Origin: JBAQMG01 sp049302575
Lineage (GTDB): Bacteria; Bacillota; Desulfitobacteriia; Desulfitobacteriales; Desulfitobacteriaceae
Assembly (NCBI GenBank): GCA_049302575.1
Contig: JBAQMG010000117.1
Coordinates: 1-49,034 of the forward strand
Direction: 5' to 3'
Length of the DNA: 49,034 nt
Shown in pieces: positions 16,082-24,147 of the stretch. The notes below the pieces were generated by a model that had not been told where the DNA came from, did no database searches, and worked only from the letters and a program-made list of their open reading frames with translations. A program made the position numbers and the translations under genes. How positions within the stretch are numbered: position 1 is the stretch's first letter; each line of letters starts with the position of its first letter.

Positions 16082-16885
16082 GTGGATTTCTATGAGGCAC
16101 TGTCTAAATACTATGATGAAATATTTCCTATAAAGGAGCAACAAAAGAAGTTCTTACAAACCTACATTAATACCTATGGTCAACACTCAATTCTTGACGT
16201 CGGATGTGGAACTGGAAGCTATGTCTTAGAAATTGCCAGTTGGGGAATACAGGCAGACGGGGTTGATCTCAGTCGAGCTATGATCGATATTGCTAAGCAA
16301 AAAGCTCGCGAAAAAGCGAGTACGGCCAGATTCTACGTGGGAGATATGCAAGATCTTAATACGTCTGTGGAAGCTAGTTATGATGGGATCATTTGTTTAG
16401 GAAATACTATAGCACATCTGCCTAGCGAACTAGTTTTGTGTAAAGTTTTGGAAGATTTCCAGCATAAGGCGAAGCAACTTTTAATTCAAGTTGTCAATTA
16501 TGATCGAATAATTGCCCAAAAAATAATTGAATTATCAGAAATCAAAACTCCGAATTTAGTTTTTTATCGTTACTATACTCATTTGCCAAGTGGTTTGATT
16601 GAATTTACCACTAAAATAGATTTATCTTTGAACCAGCAAATTGATTCTTTAGTGAAAACTAAAGACGAACAAAGTACCAGTGGAAAAAGCGTCTTGACTG
16701 CTGTCAATACGCTTTTTCCACTGGTAAAAAATGATCTAGAGAAATCCTTATTAATGGAAGGCTGGGAACCAATACATTGGTGGGGCAGCTTCGCGGGCGA
16801 AGAATGGCAGGAAGATTCTCCAGCAACGATTGTAGCGGTCCGTGCTAAGAGCTTTTTTCAGCCAAAGCATAGCCTTTGCGATTAA
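16082..16885 (+). CDS. Class I SAM-dependent methyltransferase
   Basis: A 267-residue Rossmann-fold methyltransferase with motif I ILDVGCGTGSY (37-47), an acidic VDLS strand-2 end, GDMQDL, and a C-terminal LFPLVKNDLEKSL/GSFAGEEW segment common in small-molecule methyltransferases. The GTG start at 16082 has AAAGGAG about 10 bases upstream. The substrate is unknown. The last 41 bases overlap tail-to-tail with the MFS exporter on the other strand, so the two mRNAs are complementary at their 3' ends. An 18-bp perfect inverted repeat lies inside the coding region at 16675-16726. Confidence 0.88.
   Translation: MDFYEALSKYYDEIFPIKEQQKKFLQTYINTYGQHSILDVGCGTGSYVLEIASWGIQADGVDLSRAMIDIAKQKAREKASTARFYVGDMQDLNTSVEASYDGIICLGNTIAHLPSELVLCKVLEDFQHKAKQLLIQVVNYDRIIAQKIIELSEIKTPNLVFYRYYTHLPSGLIEFTTKIDLSLNQQIDSLVKTKDEQSTSGKSVLTAVNTLFPLVKNDLEKSLLMEGWEPIHWWGSFAGEEWQEDSPATIVAVRAKSFFQPKHSLCD
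16675..16726. repeat. 18-bp perfect inverted repeat inside the methyltransferase gene
   Basis: TACCAGTGGAAAAAGCGT (16675-16692) and its exact reverse complement (16709-16726) flank 16 bases. Within those, TTGAC and GTCAA pair again after one mismatch around a TGCT tetraloop, making one long hairpin. The second arm encodes TLFPLV, a segment that looks conserved in such enzymes; the first arm encodes STSGKSV. Confidence 0.9.
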
Positions 16886-18284
16886 GTGAAATCAGTGCAG
16901 CGACTAGAGCAATTCCCATAGCAACAAGCAAAACTGTATGGTAAGCTGACATAAATGCTTGTACTTTCATATTTGCACTAGGATTATTTATGGTACTCAA
17001 GAAGGATGCTTGGCGGTTCTCGAACAGAGATACAGATAAGGCTATACCAATAACCATTCCAACGTTTCGAACTAAGGCATTAATCCCACCTGCTACACCA
17101 AGTTTTGATGGATGAACTGAACTCATAACACTGCTGTTATTTGGGGAATTAAACAGACCAGCACCTAAACCCATTAAAATTGGTCCTGGGATAATTTGTA
17201 GCGTAGTCGATGTGGAAGTTAGTATAGAAAGATAAAAAAGACCTACAGCTGTGACTAAAAGTCCTCCAGTACTTAAGACCGCAGCGCCTATACGGTCAGA
17301 AATGTAACCGCTAATAGGAGCCACAATAGCCATTGTTAAGGGAAAAGCTGTCATCAACAAACCAACTTGAGTAGGAGTATATAACAAAATATGTTGCAAG
17401 TAAAAAGGCATTAATATAACATTAGAGAACAGAGCTACAAAAGAAAGTAGTCCCGCTAGATTACCGACTAGAAAAGGTTGATTACGAAAGAGTGACAGAT
17501 CAATAAGGGGATCCTTGACTCGAAATTCTGTATAAAAGAATAACCCTAATAGCAGTATACCAAGGAGCATTCCTAACAAAATAGGGGTGCTTTGCCAGCC
17601 CCAAGCTTGACCATAACTGACTGCGAACAAAAGACTGATCAAACCTAGCGTGAAAAGTGTAGCTCCAGTAAAATCAAAGGTTGGTTTTACTTTTGGCGGT
17701 GTATCAGCAGGTAAAATTATTTGAGCAGCAATATAACCAAAAATCCCGATTGGTAAGTTGATATAAAAGATGGCTCGCCAACTAGTGAAACCCACTAAAA
17801 TTCCTCCTACCGCAGGACCGGCTAAGCTACCTAAGGCGACAACTGTCCCAGTGAGACCAAGTGCACGTCCTCGTTCCTTTGGAGGAAAAATGGCAGTTAT
17901 AATCGCGGCGCTATTGGCCATAATCATCGAGGCCCCTATTGCTTGGAAAATTCGCATAGCTACGAGAAACCAAATATTATAGGCTAGTCCGCAGAGCATA
18001 GAACCAAGGGTAAACATGATAAAACCCAGCGAATAAACTCGTTTTCGCCCCAGTAAATCAGCGACACGTCCGAAGATAGGTAAGAGACTGGAAATAGTCA
18101 GTAAGTAGGCTGTGACCACCAACTGTATCATCGAAAGGTCGGTCTTCATGTTTTGGGAAATTGTTGGTAGGGCAACATTAACAATGCTACTGTCAAGGGT
18201 GGACATGAAGATCCCGACAGAAACAATAGCTAAGATAAACCAACGATAGCGTGGGGAGTTCTGCAGCATTTCTTTTAAGCTCAT
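16845..18284 (-). CDS. MFS drug/solute exporter, DHA2 (EmrB/QacA) type
   Basis: Proton-driven efflux permease of the 14-helix class. The protein is 479 residues from the ATG at 18284, which follows GGTGGAGGAC; an upstream in-frame ATG at 18302 lacks such a site. Visible motifs are LDSSIVNVALPTI in helix 1 (motif D1, typical of DHA2), GRVADLLGRKRVY between helices 2 and 3 (motif A), and GSLAGPAVGGILVG in helix 5 (motif C, antiporter signature). The substrate cannot be predicted. It is divergent from the NRDE gene and convergent with the methyltransferase, whose 3' end it overlaps. A short inverted repeat in the divergent intergenic region may be its operator. Confidence 0.93.
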   Translation of the reverse strand: MSLKEMLQNSPRYRWFILAIVSVGIFMSTLDSSIVNVALPTISQNMKTDLSMIQLVVTAYLLTISSLLPIFGRVADLLGRKRVYSLGFIMFTLGSMLCGLAYNIWFLVAMRIFQAIGASMIMANSAAIITAIFPPKERGRALGLTGTVVALGSLAGPAVGGILVGFTSWRAIFYINLPIGIFGYIAAQIILPADTPPKVKPTFDFTGATLFTLGLISLLFAVSYGQAWGWQSTPILLGMLLGILLLGLFFYTEFRVKDPLIDLSLFRNQPFLVGNLAGLLSFVALFSNVILMPFYLQHILLYTPTQVGLLMTAFPLTMAIVAPISGYISDRIGAAVLSTGGLLVTAVGLFYLSILTSTSTTLQIIPGPILMGLGAGLFNSPNNSSVMSSVHPSKLGVAGGINALVRNVGMVIGIALSVSLFENRQASFLSTINNPSANMKVQAFMSAYHTVLLVAMGIALVAALISLNRKGYALAEKSS

Positions 18285-18380
18285 TATTGTCCTCCACCTC
18301 ATTTATAGCTTTTTCAAGTAGAGCATAAATCTCTAAAAATATTATCACATAAGCTAATACTTTGCACACTTGCATGATAC

Positions 18381-18392
18381 ACAATGTATTGT
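18381..18392. promoter_or_regulatory. Small inverted repeat between exporter and NRDE gene
   Basis: ACAAT-GT-ATTGT is a 5-2-5 inverted repeat in the 190-bp divergent intergenic region. MarR/TetR-type regulators of exporters often bind such sites, but no regulator gene is adjacent. Weak evidence. Confidence 0.3.
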
Positions 18393-18474
18393 ATAACAAT
18401 TACGATGAATTATGTAATTCTGATTCTTGATTTTAATTATGAATTATGCATTAATTTATTGGGGGAAAGCAACG

Positions 18475-19242
18475 ATGTGTTTGATTATCTTTGCGTATGA
18501 TTGTCATCCGCAATATCGCTTGATAGTGGCAGCAAATAGGGATGAGTATTATAACCGACCAACAGAAGAGGCGCATTTCTGGACGTCTTACCCTCGGGTT
18601 TTAGCTGGCAGAGATTTAGATATGTTGGGAACTTGGATGGGTATTACGAGAACTGGGCGCTTTGCGGCTTTAACCAACTATCGTGGTTCTTCTACAAAGG
18701 TAGTAAATGCTAAATCCCGTGGGGCTTTAGTAAGCAACTTTTTAAGTAATAACGAAGCTCCTAAGGAGTATATGTTAGAGGTTATGAATAATCGAACCCT
18801 GTATAACGGTTTTAATCTATTAGTTGGTGATCTATCAAGTCTCGTGTATTTTAACAAACATTCATCTTCAGTAAAGATCCTTAAACCAGGAATATATGGT
18901 CTCAGTAATCATTTTCTAAATACTCCTTGGCCAAAAGTACAAAAAAGTAAACAAGCTTTGGCGGATTGCCTTGAAAATCGAACATTTGTGAAACCTCAAG
19001 CTTTGCTTGAAATTTTAGCAGATACGGAACAGGCTCGGGTTAAGGAGCTTCCAAATACAGGATTGAGTCAAGAGCGAGAGAGAATGTTATCCTCTATATT
19101 TATTCAAGGGACTGATTATGGAACAAGGTCTTCCACCGTTCTTTTGATAGATCGTAGGAATCATGTGATTTTTAAGGAAAAAAGCTTTATTAGGGGGCAG
19201 ACACATTGTGCAGAAGTAAACTATGAGTTTGACCTTAGTTAA
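18475..19242 (+). CDS. NRDE family (TANGO2-like) protein
   Basis: A 255-residue protein beginning MCLIIFAYDCHP with VAANRDEYYNRP at about 20-31, the NRDE signature that names the family. ATG 18475 is chosen because the family starts with Met-Cys (a possible N-terminal nucleophile) and GGGGGAAAG precedes it; the longer upstream frame lacks this. Other family features are AGRDLDMLGTWMG, TNYRGSS, SRGALVSNFL, GFNLLVGD, YGLSNH and the terminal TDYGTRSSTVLLID. The biochemical role is not settled; eukaryotic TANGO2 has been linked to secretion and haem trafficking. No operon partner is evident. Confidence 0.9.
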   Translation: MCLIIFAYDCHPQYRLIVAANRDEYYNRPTEEAHFWTSYPRVLAGRDLDMLGTWMGITRTGRFAALTNYRGSSTKVVNAKSRGALVSNFLSNNEAPKEYMLEVMNNRTLYNGFNLLVGDLSSLVYFNKHSSSVKILKPGIYGLSNHFLNTPWPKVQKSKQALADCLENRTFVKPQALLEILADTEQARVKELPNTGLSQERERMLSSIFIQGTDYGTRSSTVLLIDRRNHVIFKEKSFIRGQTHCAEVNYEFDLS

Positions 19243-19260
19243 TTACCTGAACCAAATAGG

Positions 19261-19395
19261 GAACTCGTTTAACTAAAGTTGAACATCGAGACTTCGGTGA
19301 CGAAAGCCCCTGGTGACGTTAATGTCCTGTGGAAACTAATTTCGAAGCCGCATATCCCAAGAGGAATACTTCGCAGCGAAGGCGGAGTCTCATTG
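19261..19395 (+). ncRNA. Candidate structured RNA element, copy 1
   Basis: Begins 18 bp after the NRDE stop. Helices visible: GTTTAACT/AGTTGAAC around an AA loop, an outer CTCG/CGAG closing it, CTTCG-GTGA-CGAAag, then CTTCG-CAG-CGAAG, and CCGC/GCGG enclosing the last. GAGAC near 19288 can also pair with GTCTC near 19390. The first 46 bases recur at 24102-24147 (minus, 45 of 46 identical) and in diverged form at 39594. The class is not recognised. It could be the leader of the 19513 gene. Confidence 0.45.
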
Positions 19396-19512
19396 AAAAA
19401 TCTTTTCTTACTAGAAATAAGTAAGTCCTGAAGGAATATTTCAAACAGATGTAGAATTACTCAAAAGCTTGGGTAGTCACTAATCAAACGAAATTTTAAG
19501 GGGCAGAACGAG

Positions 19513-19983
19513 ATGCTTCAACTTACCGATGAATTTGTGTCAAGATTTGAGCAAGAAGGCTACGGCTGCATAGCCTCTTTTTGTTGCATCGATGGCGTAA
19601 ACTGGCAAACGCATCTTTTTGCTTATTTACCCAATTTAGAAATAAAGTTTACTCAGAAGAAACTTGAGTTAGATCTAAAACTCACTATAAAATCTAAAGA
19701 CAATAATTATCCGCTGGTATTGTTAAGCGCATCCGTAACGAACAATTCAGCAGAGCTGCTCTGCTTAGATGTTTATTTGAATCCCTTGAAGGAGAGTGAA
19801 GGTATGGCTATTGAGGGTTTAACCGTACAAACTACTCTAGGTCTGCATTTTTTCAAAGAAGATTTCTCCTATTATAGTACGTTAGAAGTACCCTGGTATA
19901 GTCAGGTTGAAAGTTGGGAGATTTATTTACTAGCCTTAAATATGGCGGAAGATAGGAAACGATTAAATTCCGGGGGTAACTAA
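19513..19983 (+). CDS. Hypothetical protein translationally coupled to DD-carboxypeptidase
   Basis: A 156-residue protein that I do not recognise. No signal peptide or membrane helix is obvious. It is mixed charged and beta-rich in appearance (LELDLKLTIKS, LVLLSASVTNN) with Cys at about 19, 24, 25 and 84. A ribosome site AAGGGG precedes the ATG. Its stop overlaps the next start (TAATG at 19981-19985), so it is almost certainly translated with the downstream penicillin-binding protein gene. This suggests, but does not show, a cell-wall or sporulation-linked role. Confidence 0.75.
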   Translation: MLQLTDEFVSRFEQEGYGCIASFCCIDGVNWQTHLFAYLPNLEIKFTQKKLELDLKLTIKSKDNNYPLVLLSASVTNNSAELLCLDVYLNPLKESEGMAIEGLTVQTTLGLHFFKEDFSYYSTLEVPWYSQVESWEIYLLALNMAEDRKRLNSGGN

Positions 19984-21233
19984 TGCATAAATTATTAATT
20001 TTTATTTTAGTAATATGTTCTTTACTGAATGGACAAATAATACAAGCACAGACTAATAACCTTAGTCCATCTTCTGCTGGTCCGCAAGTTATGGGAGCGT
20101 CCGCTGTTTTAATGGATCTTGAATCTGGACAGGTACTCTATCAACGCAATCCCAATGATCATTTAGCTATTGCTAGCATAACAAAAATTATGACAGCTAT
20201 AGTAGCGATTGAAAAAGGGAATTTAGATTCTACGGTTACTATTGGTCCTGAAGTACTTGATCGCAAAAAAGTCTACGGGACTCTTATTTTTTTGTCACAA
20301 GGCGAAAAATTTACTTTGCGCGAGTTATTATCTGCTCTTTTGATGGATTCGGCCAATGATGCTGCTGTTGCTATTGCCAATAGTATTGGGGGCAATGAAG
20401 ATACTTTTGTCCAAATGATGAACCAACAGGCTAAAGACCTTGGGCTAAAGGATACACATTTTACTAACCCTCACGGTTTATCGGAAATTGGGCACTATAG
20501 TAGTGCTCATGACATGGCTATTATTGCTCGCTACGGTTTACAAAAACCTGAATTAGCAGAGATTGTGAAAACAAAAGTTTTGGATTTTCCTCGAGCTAAA
20601 CAGGGCGTACTTCCAAACCGCTTGCAAAACCATAATAAACTTTTATGGCAATATGATGGCGCAGATGGAGTGAAAACTGGCTATACTGATCTTGCGGGAA
20701 ACACAATTGTGGCTTCGGCTACACGTAATGGCAGACAATTGATTGTTGTTATCCTAAAAGGAACATCGGTTACAACTATCTATAAAGATGCTAGTAATTT
20801 ATTGGATTATGGTTTTGGTCAATTTCACAATAAACTTTTAGCTTCTAAAAGTCAGGTGTTGAGTTCAGTAAATCTTGAGAACGGTCAAATCTTAAAGTTA
20901 AGTCCAGCACAAGATATCTATGGAACGTTAGCAAATGATCAAAAAGACCTAGATTTCCAATTGAAAGCAGTACCACAAAATATTAAGTTACCAGTTAAAG
21001 TCGGCGATGCACTTGGTAGAGTAGATGTAGTTATCCAAGGGAAGATTGTTCAAACTAGATCATTGGTAGCACAGAATGCGCTTTCGCTCCCTTTAGAGAA
21101 ATCGAAACCTAACTATATTGGGTATTTCCTTTCTGGAGGAGTTCTGGCGCTAGGTCTACTCATGACTCCACGGATACGACGTCGCAGACGTCGGCGCGTA
21201 CTCCGAAGCATGCAATACCGTGGAAAATTCTAA
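19983..21233 (+). CDS. D-alanyl-D-alanine carboxypeptidase (PBP5/DacF type, peptidase S11)
   Basis: Serine DD-carboxypeptidase that trims the terminal D-Ala from peptidoglycan stem peptides outside the membrane. An N-terminal signal sequence (residues 1-22) is followed by the three penicillin-binding motifs: SITK (Ser65-Lys68), SAN (123-125) and KTG (231-233), in DGVKTGYTDLAGN. A C-terminal beta domain (about 280-365) precedes a hydrophobic segment (about 378-393) and an Arg-rich tail (RIRRRRRRRVLR). The tail looks like a true transmembrane anchor with positive-inside cytosolic end, rather than an amphipathic helix as in E. coli PBP5. Start overlaps the previous stop by one base. Paralogues in spore formers act in vegetative growth or cortex synthesis; which applies here is unknown. 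Confidence 0.95.
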   Translation: MHKLLIFILVICSLLNGQIIQAQTNNLSPSSAGPQVMGASAVLMDLESGQVLYQRNPNDHLAIASITKIMTAIVAIEKGNLDSTVTIGPEVLDRKKVYGTLIFLSQGEKFTLRELLSALLMDSANDAAVAIANSIGGNEDTFVQMMNQQAKDLGLKDTHFTNPHGLSEIGHYSSAHDMAIIARYGLQKPELAEIVKTKVLDFPRAKQGVLPNRLQNHNKLLWQYDGADGVKTGYTDLAGNTIVASATRNGRQLIVVILKGTSVTTIYKDASNLLDYGFGQFHNKLLASKSQVLSSVNLENGQILKLSPAQDIYGTLANDQKDLDFQLKAVPQNIKLPVKVGDALGRVDVVIQGKIVQTRSLVAQNALSLPLEKSKPNYIGYFLSGGVLALGLLMTPRIRRRRRRRVLRSMQYRGKF

Positions 21234-21268
21234 GCTAGTCAGCTAAATTACTTTTAACATATTTCAGT

Positions 21269-21302
21269 AGCTGTCTATACGCTTTTTGGAAGATAGCTTT
21301 TT
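21269..21302 (+). terminator. Terminator after the carboxypeptidase
   Basis: AGCTGTCT (21269-21276) pairs with AGATAGCT (about 21291-21298, one G-U pair), followed by TTTTT. Confidence 0.7.
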
Positions 21303-21396
21303 GTTACTGAAACTAACCCTTTTGATTTTAAACCGTTCGATCCATATTTTTGTATGGGTGAATTTATCGATATGGAATTATTTGAGGAGGAGAAAC

Positions 21397-22575
21397 ATGG
21401 TTGACATTGCGAAGTTAGCTAGAATTTGTACTGCGAAAAAATACCATAAGGACGAAATAATTTTTTGCCAAGGCGATGATGGTCACGAGATGTATATTAT
21501 TTTGGCAGGCTGTGTAAGTGTTGAAATTAATTCTGAGGAAGGGCTACTCATTCAAATATCCCAACTTAAAAGTGGGGATTTTTTTGGAGAGATGTCGCTT
21601 TTAGAAGATGAATCTCGGAGTGCTACCATAAAAGCCCTTGAGTATACTGTTTTATTAGTTATCACCATGGCCAATTTTGAAAATGTTATCCAAGATGAAC
21701 CGATGTTTGCTTATGGAATTATGAAAGTATTAAGTCAGCGTATTCGTCGTCAAAATATAGAAATCTCCGCACCTGAAACAATTCAAGCTAGTACTGTTGC
21801 TAGTGAAACTACGGTTATGCCTATACATGTACCTGTTAAAACAGCTGTTTCGACGGTCTGGTTATTTCCGGCAGAGCATAAGAAGTTCCAAATTACAGAA
21901 GCTGGAACCCCAGGGGATTTTTTGCTTGACAAGAAAGTACTCTGCCCTGTATGCAATACTTTTATTGATGTAAAACTAGTTCGGACTTCAAAGTTAGCTT
22001 TACAAAAAGTTGATCCTGATTTCCGACAACACATTGTTAATTTTGAACCGCTGTGGTATAGTATTCAGGTTTGTTCCCATTGTTTTTATGCAAATTTAGC
22101 GGAGGACTTTGCTAAGGTTAATGATCGAAGTAAGAAAATTATCTTGGAAGATTATGCCAGATTAAAAGCCGAGGTTGTAACAGGGTTTTCAACACCACGG
22201 AATATAGATGAAGTCTTTACAGCCTATTATATAGCCATTCATTGGTTAAAAAGAGCACTGATTGATAAGCTGAAAGAAGGTAAGTTGTGGTTGCGTCTAG
22301 CTTGGCTATATGAGGATGTTGGTGACCAAGCACTGTCCTTGATGGCTTCAGAAAAGGCCTTGGTAGCCTATAAGGATGTTTTTCATAACAGCAGACGACA
22401 AACTACAGTGGAACAAGATCAACGTTTAAGTATGCTTTTGGGAGAGCTTTGCATGAGAAATAACTTACGGAACGAGGCACGCAAATATTTTCATGATACT
22501 ATTGTTTTTAAAGGTGGCAATAGAACGTTAAATGAAAAAGCCCAAGACCGAATGCGGGAGATTCATGTAGAGTAA
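21397..22575 (+). CDS. Cyclic nucleotide-binding domain + DUF2225 protein
   Basis: A 392-residue cytosolic protein starting at ATG 21397, 7 bases after GAGGAGG. Residues about 5-120 form a CRP-like cNMP-binding beta-roll (KDEIIFCQGDDGHEMYIILA, GDFFGEMSLLEDESRSATIKA). No helix-turn-helix follows; instead a DUF2225 domain starts near 185 with two zinc-type cysteine pairs (CPVC and CSHC) and then a TPR-like helical tail. The cNMP fold may sense a nucleotide or another effector and act on the DUF2225 part. The role of DUF2225 is unknown. The gene lies directly upstream of metA (36 bp), possibly in one transcript. Confidence 0.85.
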   Translation: MVDIAKLARICTAKKYHKDEIIFCQGDDGHEMYIILAGCVSVEINSEEGLLIQISQLKSGDFFGEMSLLEDESRSATIKALEYTVLLVITMANFENVIQDEPMFAYGIMKVLSQRIRRQNIEISAPETIQASTVASETTVMPIHVPVKTAVSTVWLFPAEHKKFQITEAGTPGDFLLDKKVLCPVCNTFIDVKLVRTSKLALQKVDPDFRQHIVNFEPLWYSIQVCSHCFYANLAEDFAKVNDRSKKIILEDYARLKAEVVTGFSTPRNIDEVFTAYYIAIHWLKRALIDKLKEGKLWLRLAWLYEDVGDQALSLMASEKALVAYKDVFHNSRRQTTVEQDQRLSMLLGELCMRNNLRNEARKYFHDTIVFKGGNRTLNEKAQDRMREIHVE

Positions 22576-22611
22576 GTTTAAGTTTGAATTATCGTAATGG
22601 AGGAATTTATT

Positions 22612-23535
22612 ATGCCAATTAAGATTCCAGAGCATTTACCAGCAATGCAGATCTTAAACAAGGAAAATATTTTTGTGATGGGTGAAGAAAGTGCCTATCA
22701 TCAAGATATTCGGCCTCTAAAAATAGCTATTTTGAACTTAATGCCAACCAAAGAAGCAACCGAAACCCAAATTTTACGACTTTTAGGTAATTCTCCCTTA
22801 CAAGTGGAAATCACTCTTCTGAATCCAGAAACCCACTGGTCAAAAAATACTTCTCAAGAGCACCTCGACTCCTTTTATAAAGGATTTTCGGAGATAGAAA
22901 ATCAAAAATTTGATGGCATGATTATAACTGGTGCCCCCGTAGAACATTTGAATTTTGAGGAAGTAACCTATTGGGAAGAATTAAAGAAAATTATGGATTG
23001 GAAATTAACTCATGTAACTTCAACTCTCCATATCTGCTGGGGAGCACAAGCTGCCCTGTACCACCATTATGGGATCGACAAATATCCACTGAAATCTAAA
23101 ATGTTCGGAGTTTTTGCCCACAATATTAATAAAGAATACGCCAATTGTTCTACCCTTTTACGTGGATTTGATGACGAATTTTATGCCCCCCATTCCCGAC
23201 ACACCGAAATACGTAGTGAAGATATCTTCAAGGTTCCTGATCTCCAAATTCTGTCTTTCTCACCTGAAGCGGGTGTATATATTGCTGCCACTAGGGATAG
23301 TCGACAAATATTTGTTACAGGACATTCTGAGTATGATGTCGGAACTTTAGGTACAGAATACGAACGCGACTTATCCCAAGGGGTACCTGTTGAAATTCCT
23401 AAAAACTACTTCCCAGACAATGATCCGCTGAAAATACCTATTCAAAGATGGAGATCACATGCTAGTTTATTATTTTCCAATTGGTTGAATTATTATGTTT
23501 ATCAACAAACGCCCTATGTCTTAGACAATGATTAG
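22612..23535 (+). CDS. metA: Homoserine O-acyltransferase (probably acetyltransferase), MetA family
   Basis: First committed step of methionine synthesis: acylation of homoserine. The start ATG 22612 follows GGAGGAATTTATT, giving MPIKIPEHLPA, the canonical MetA N-terminus, and 307 residues. The catalytic cysteine is Cys142 in HICWGAQA; EYDVGTL and GHSEYD near 245 carry the His/Glu of the active site. Residue 111 is Glu in GAPVEHL. In this family Glu111 favours acetyl-CoA and Gly111 succinyl-CoA, so O-acetylhomoserine is the likely product despite the MetA name. No S-box is visible; only 36 bp separate it from the upstream gene. It converges on a truncated aminotransferase. Confidence 0.96.
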   Translation: MPIKIPEHLPAMQILNKENIFVMGEESAYHQDIRPLKIAILNLMPTKEATETQILRLLGNSPLQVEITLLNPETHWSKNTSQEHLDSFYKGFSEIENQKFDGMIITGAPVEHLNFEEVTYWEELKKIMDWKLTHVTSTLHICWGAQAALYHHYGIDKYPLKSKMFGVFAHNINKEYANCSTLLRGFDDEFYAPHSRHTEIRSEDIFKVPDLQILSFSPEAGVYIAATRDSRQIFVTGHSEYDVGTLGTEYERDLSQGVPVEIPKNYFPDNDPLKIPIQRWRSHASLLFSNWLNYYVYQQTPYVLDND

Positions 23536-23544
23536 TTTTTACTG

Positions 23545-24081
23545 TGACATTTGAAGCACCTGTTATCGTCACTAGTTTAACAGCACCTTGATATTGCTCT
23601 AATTTACTTTTTAAATCTATAAGGTCAATTCTTCCTGATCCATCAATTTCTACGAAGTCTACTTGGTATTTATTTCTCCAGGGTAGGTCATTGGAATGAT
23701 GTTCCATAGTAGTTGTAAGTACGACACCATTTCTAATCTCATCAAGTAACCGATAAGGGAGTTTATTGATAGCTGCAGTCGTATTATTCACAAAAATAAC
23801 GGTATCCTTGACGGGATCTGCTTTAACAAAACTTGCTACAATCGATCTGGCGTTTTCATAAATTTTTGACGAAAGACGAGATTTATAACCAATACCACGG
23901 TGTATAGAAGAATAATTCGGGGAAAGTTATTTATCTCCTCAATAACAGAGACAAAGGGTGGTGTAGTTGCCGCATTATCAAAATTAATGGATCTGACTTG
24001 CTTGCCGTTGAATAAAGGTATCAAACTATCTACACCAGTGACAAGATGTCTATAACTTGTCTTAAATGGACTGAATAACAT
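23545..24081 (-). pseudogene. Truncated, frameshifted class V aminotransferase (cysteine desulfurase-like)
   Basis: Reading leftward from ATG 24081 (RBS GGAGG at about 24089), the product starts MLFSPFKTSYRHLVTGVDS and contains SINFDNAATTPPFVSVIEEI, the N-terminal signature of PLP class V enzymes. At about 23925 a single-base slip in a CCCC run moves the homology to the next frame: NYSSIHRGIGYKSRLSSKIY, then FVNNTTAAIN, TTTMEHHSNDLPW (the PLP-stacking His region) and TITGASNVT. Homology stops there at about 23545, ten bases past the convergent metA stop. The half with the catalytic Lys and the mobile Cys loop is therefore missing. The gene has lost function through both a frameshift and a 3' deletion. 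It is preceded by the repeated RNA-like element. Confidence 0.85.
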
Positions 24082-24101
24082 CGTATTACCTCCACTAGGA
24101 A

Positions 24102-24147
24102 CTTTCGTCACCGAAGTCTCAATGTTCAACTTTAGTTAAACGAGTTC
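24102..24147 (-). ncRNA. Structured repeat element, copy 2, in the leader of the broken aminotransferase
   Basis: 46 bases with one mismatch to 19261-19306, in inverted orientation 4.84 kb away. It starts inside the fprA stop codon and runs to just upstream of the GGAGG ribosome site of the aminotransferase remnant. The only mismatch converts a C-G pair in the outer CTCG/CGAG helix to a wobble-tolerated CTCG/TGAG. Confidence 0.55.
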
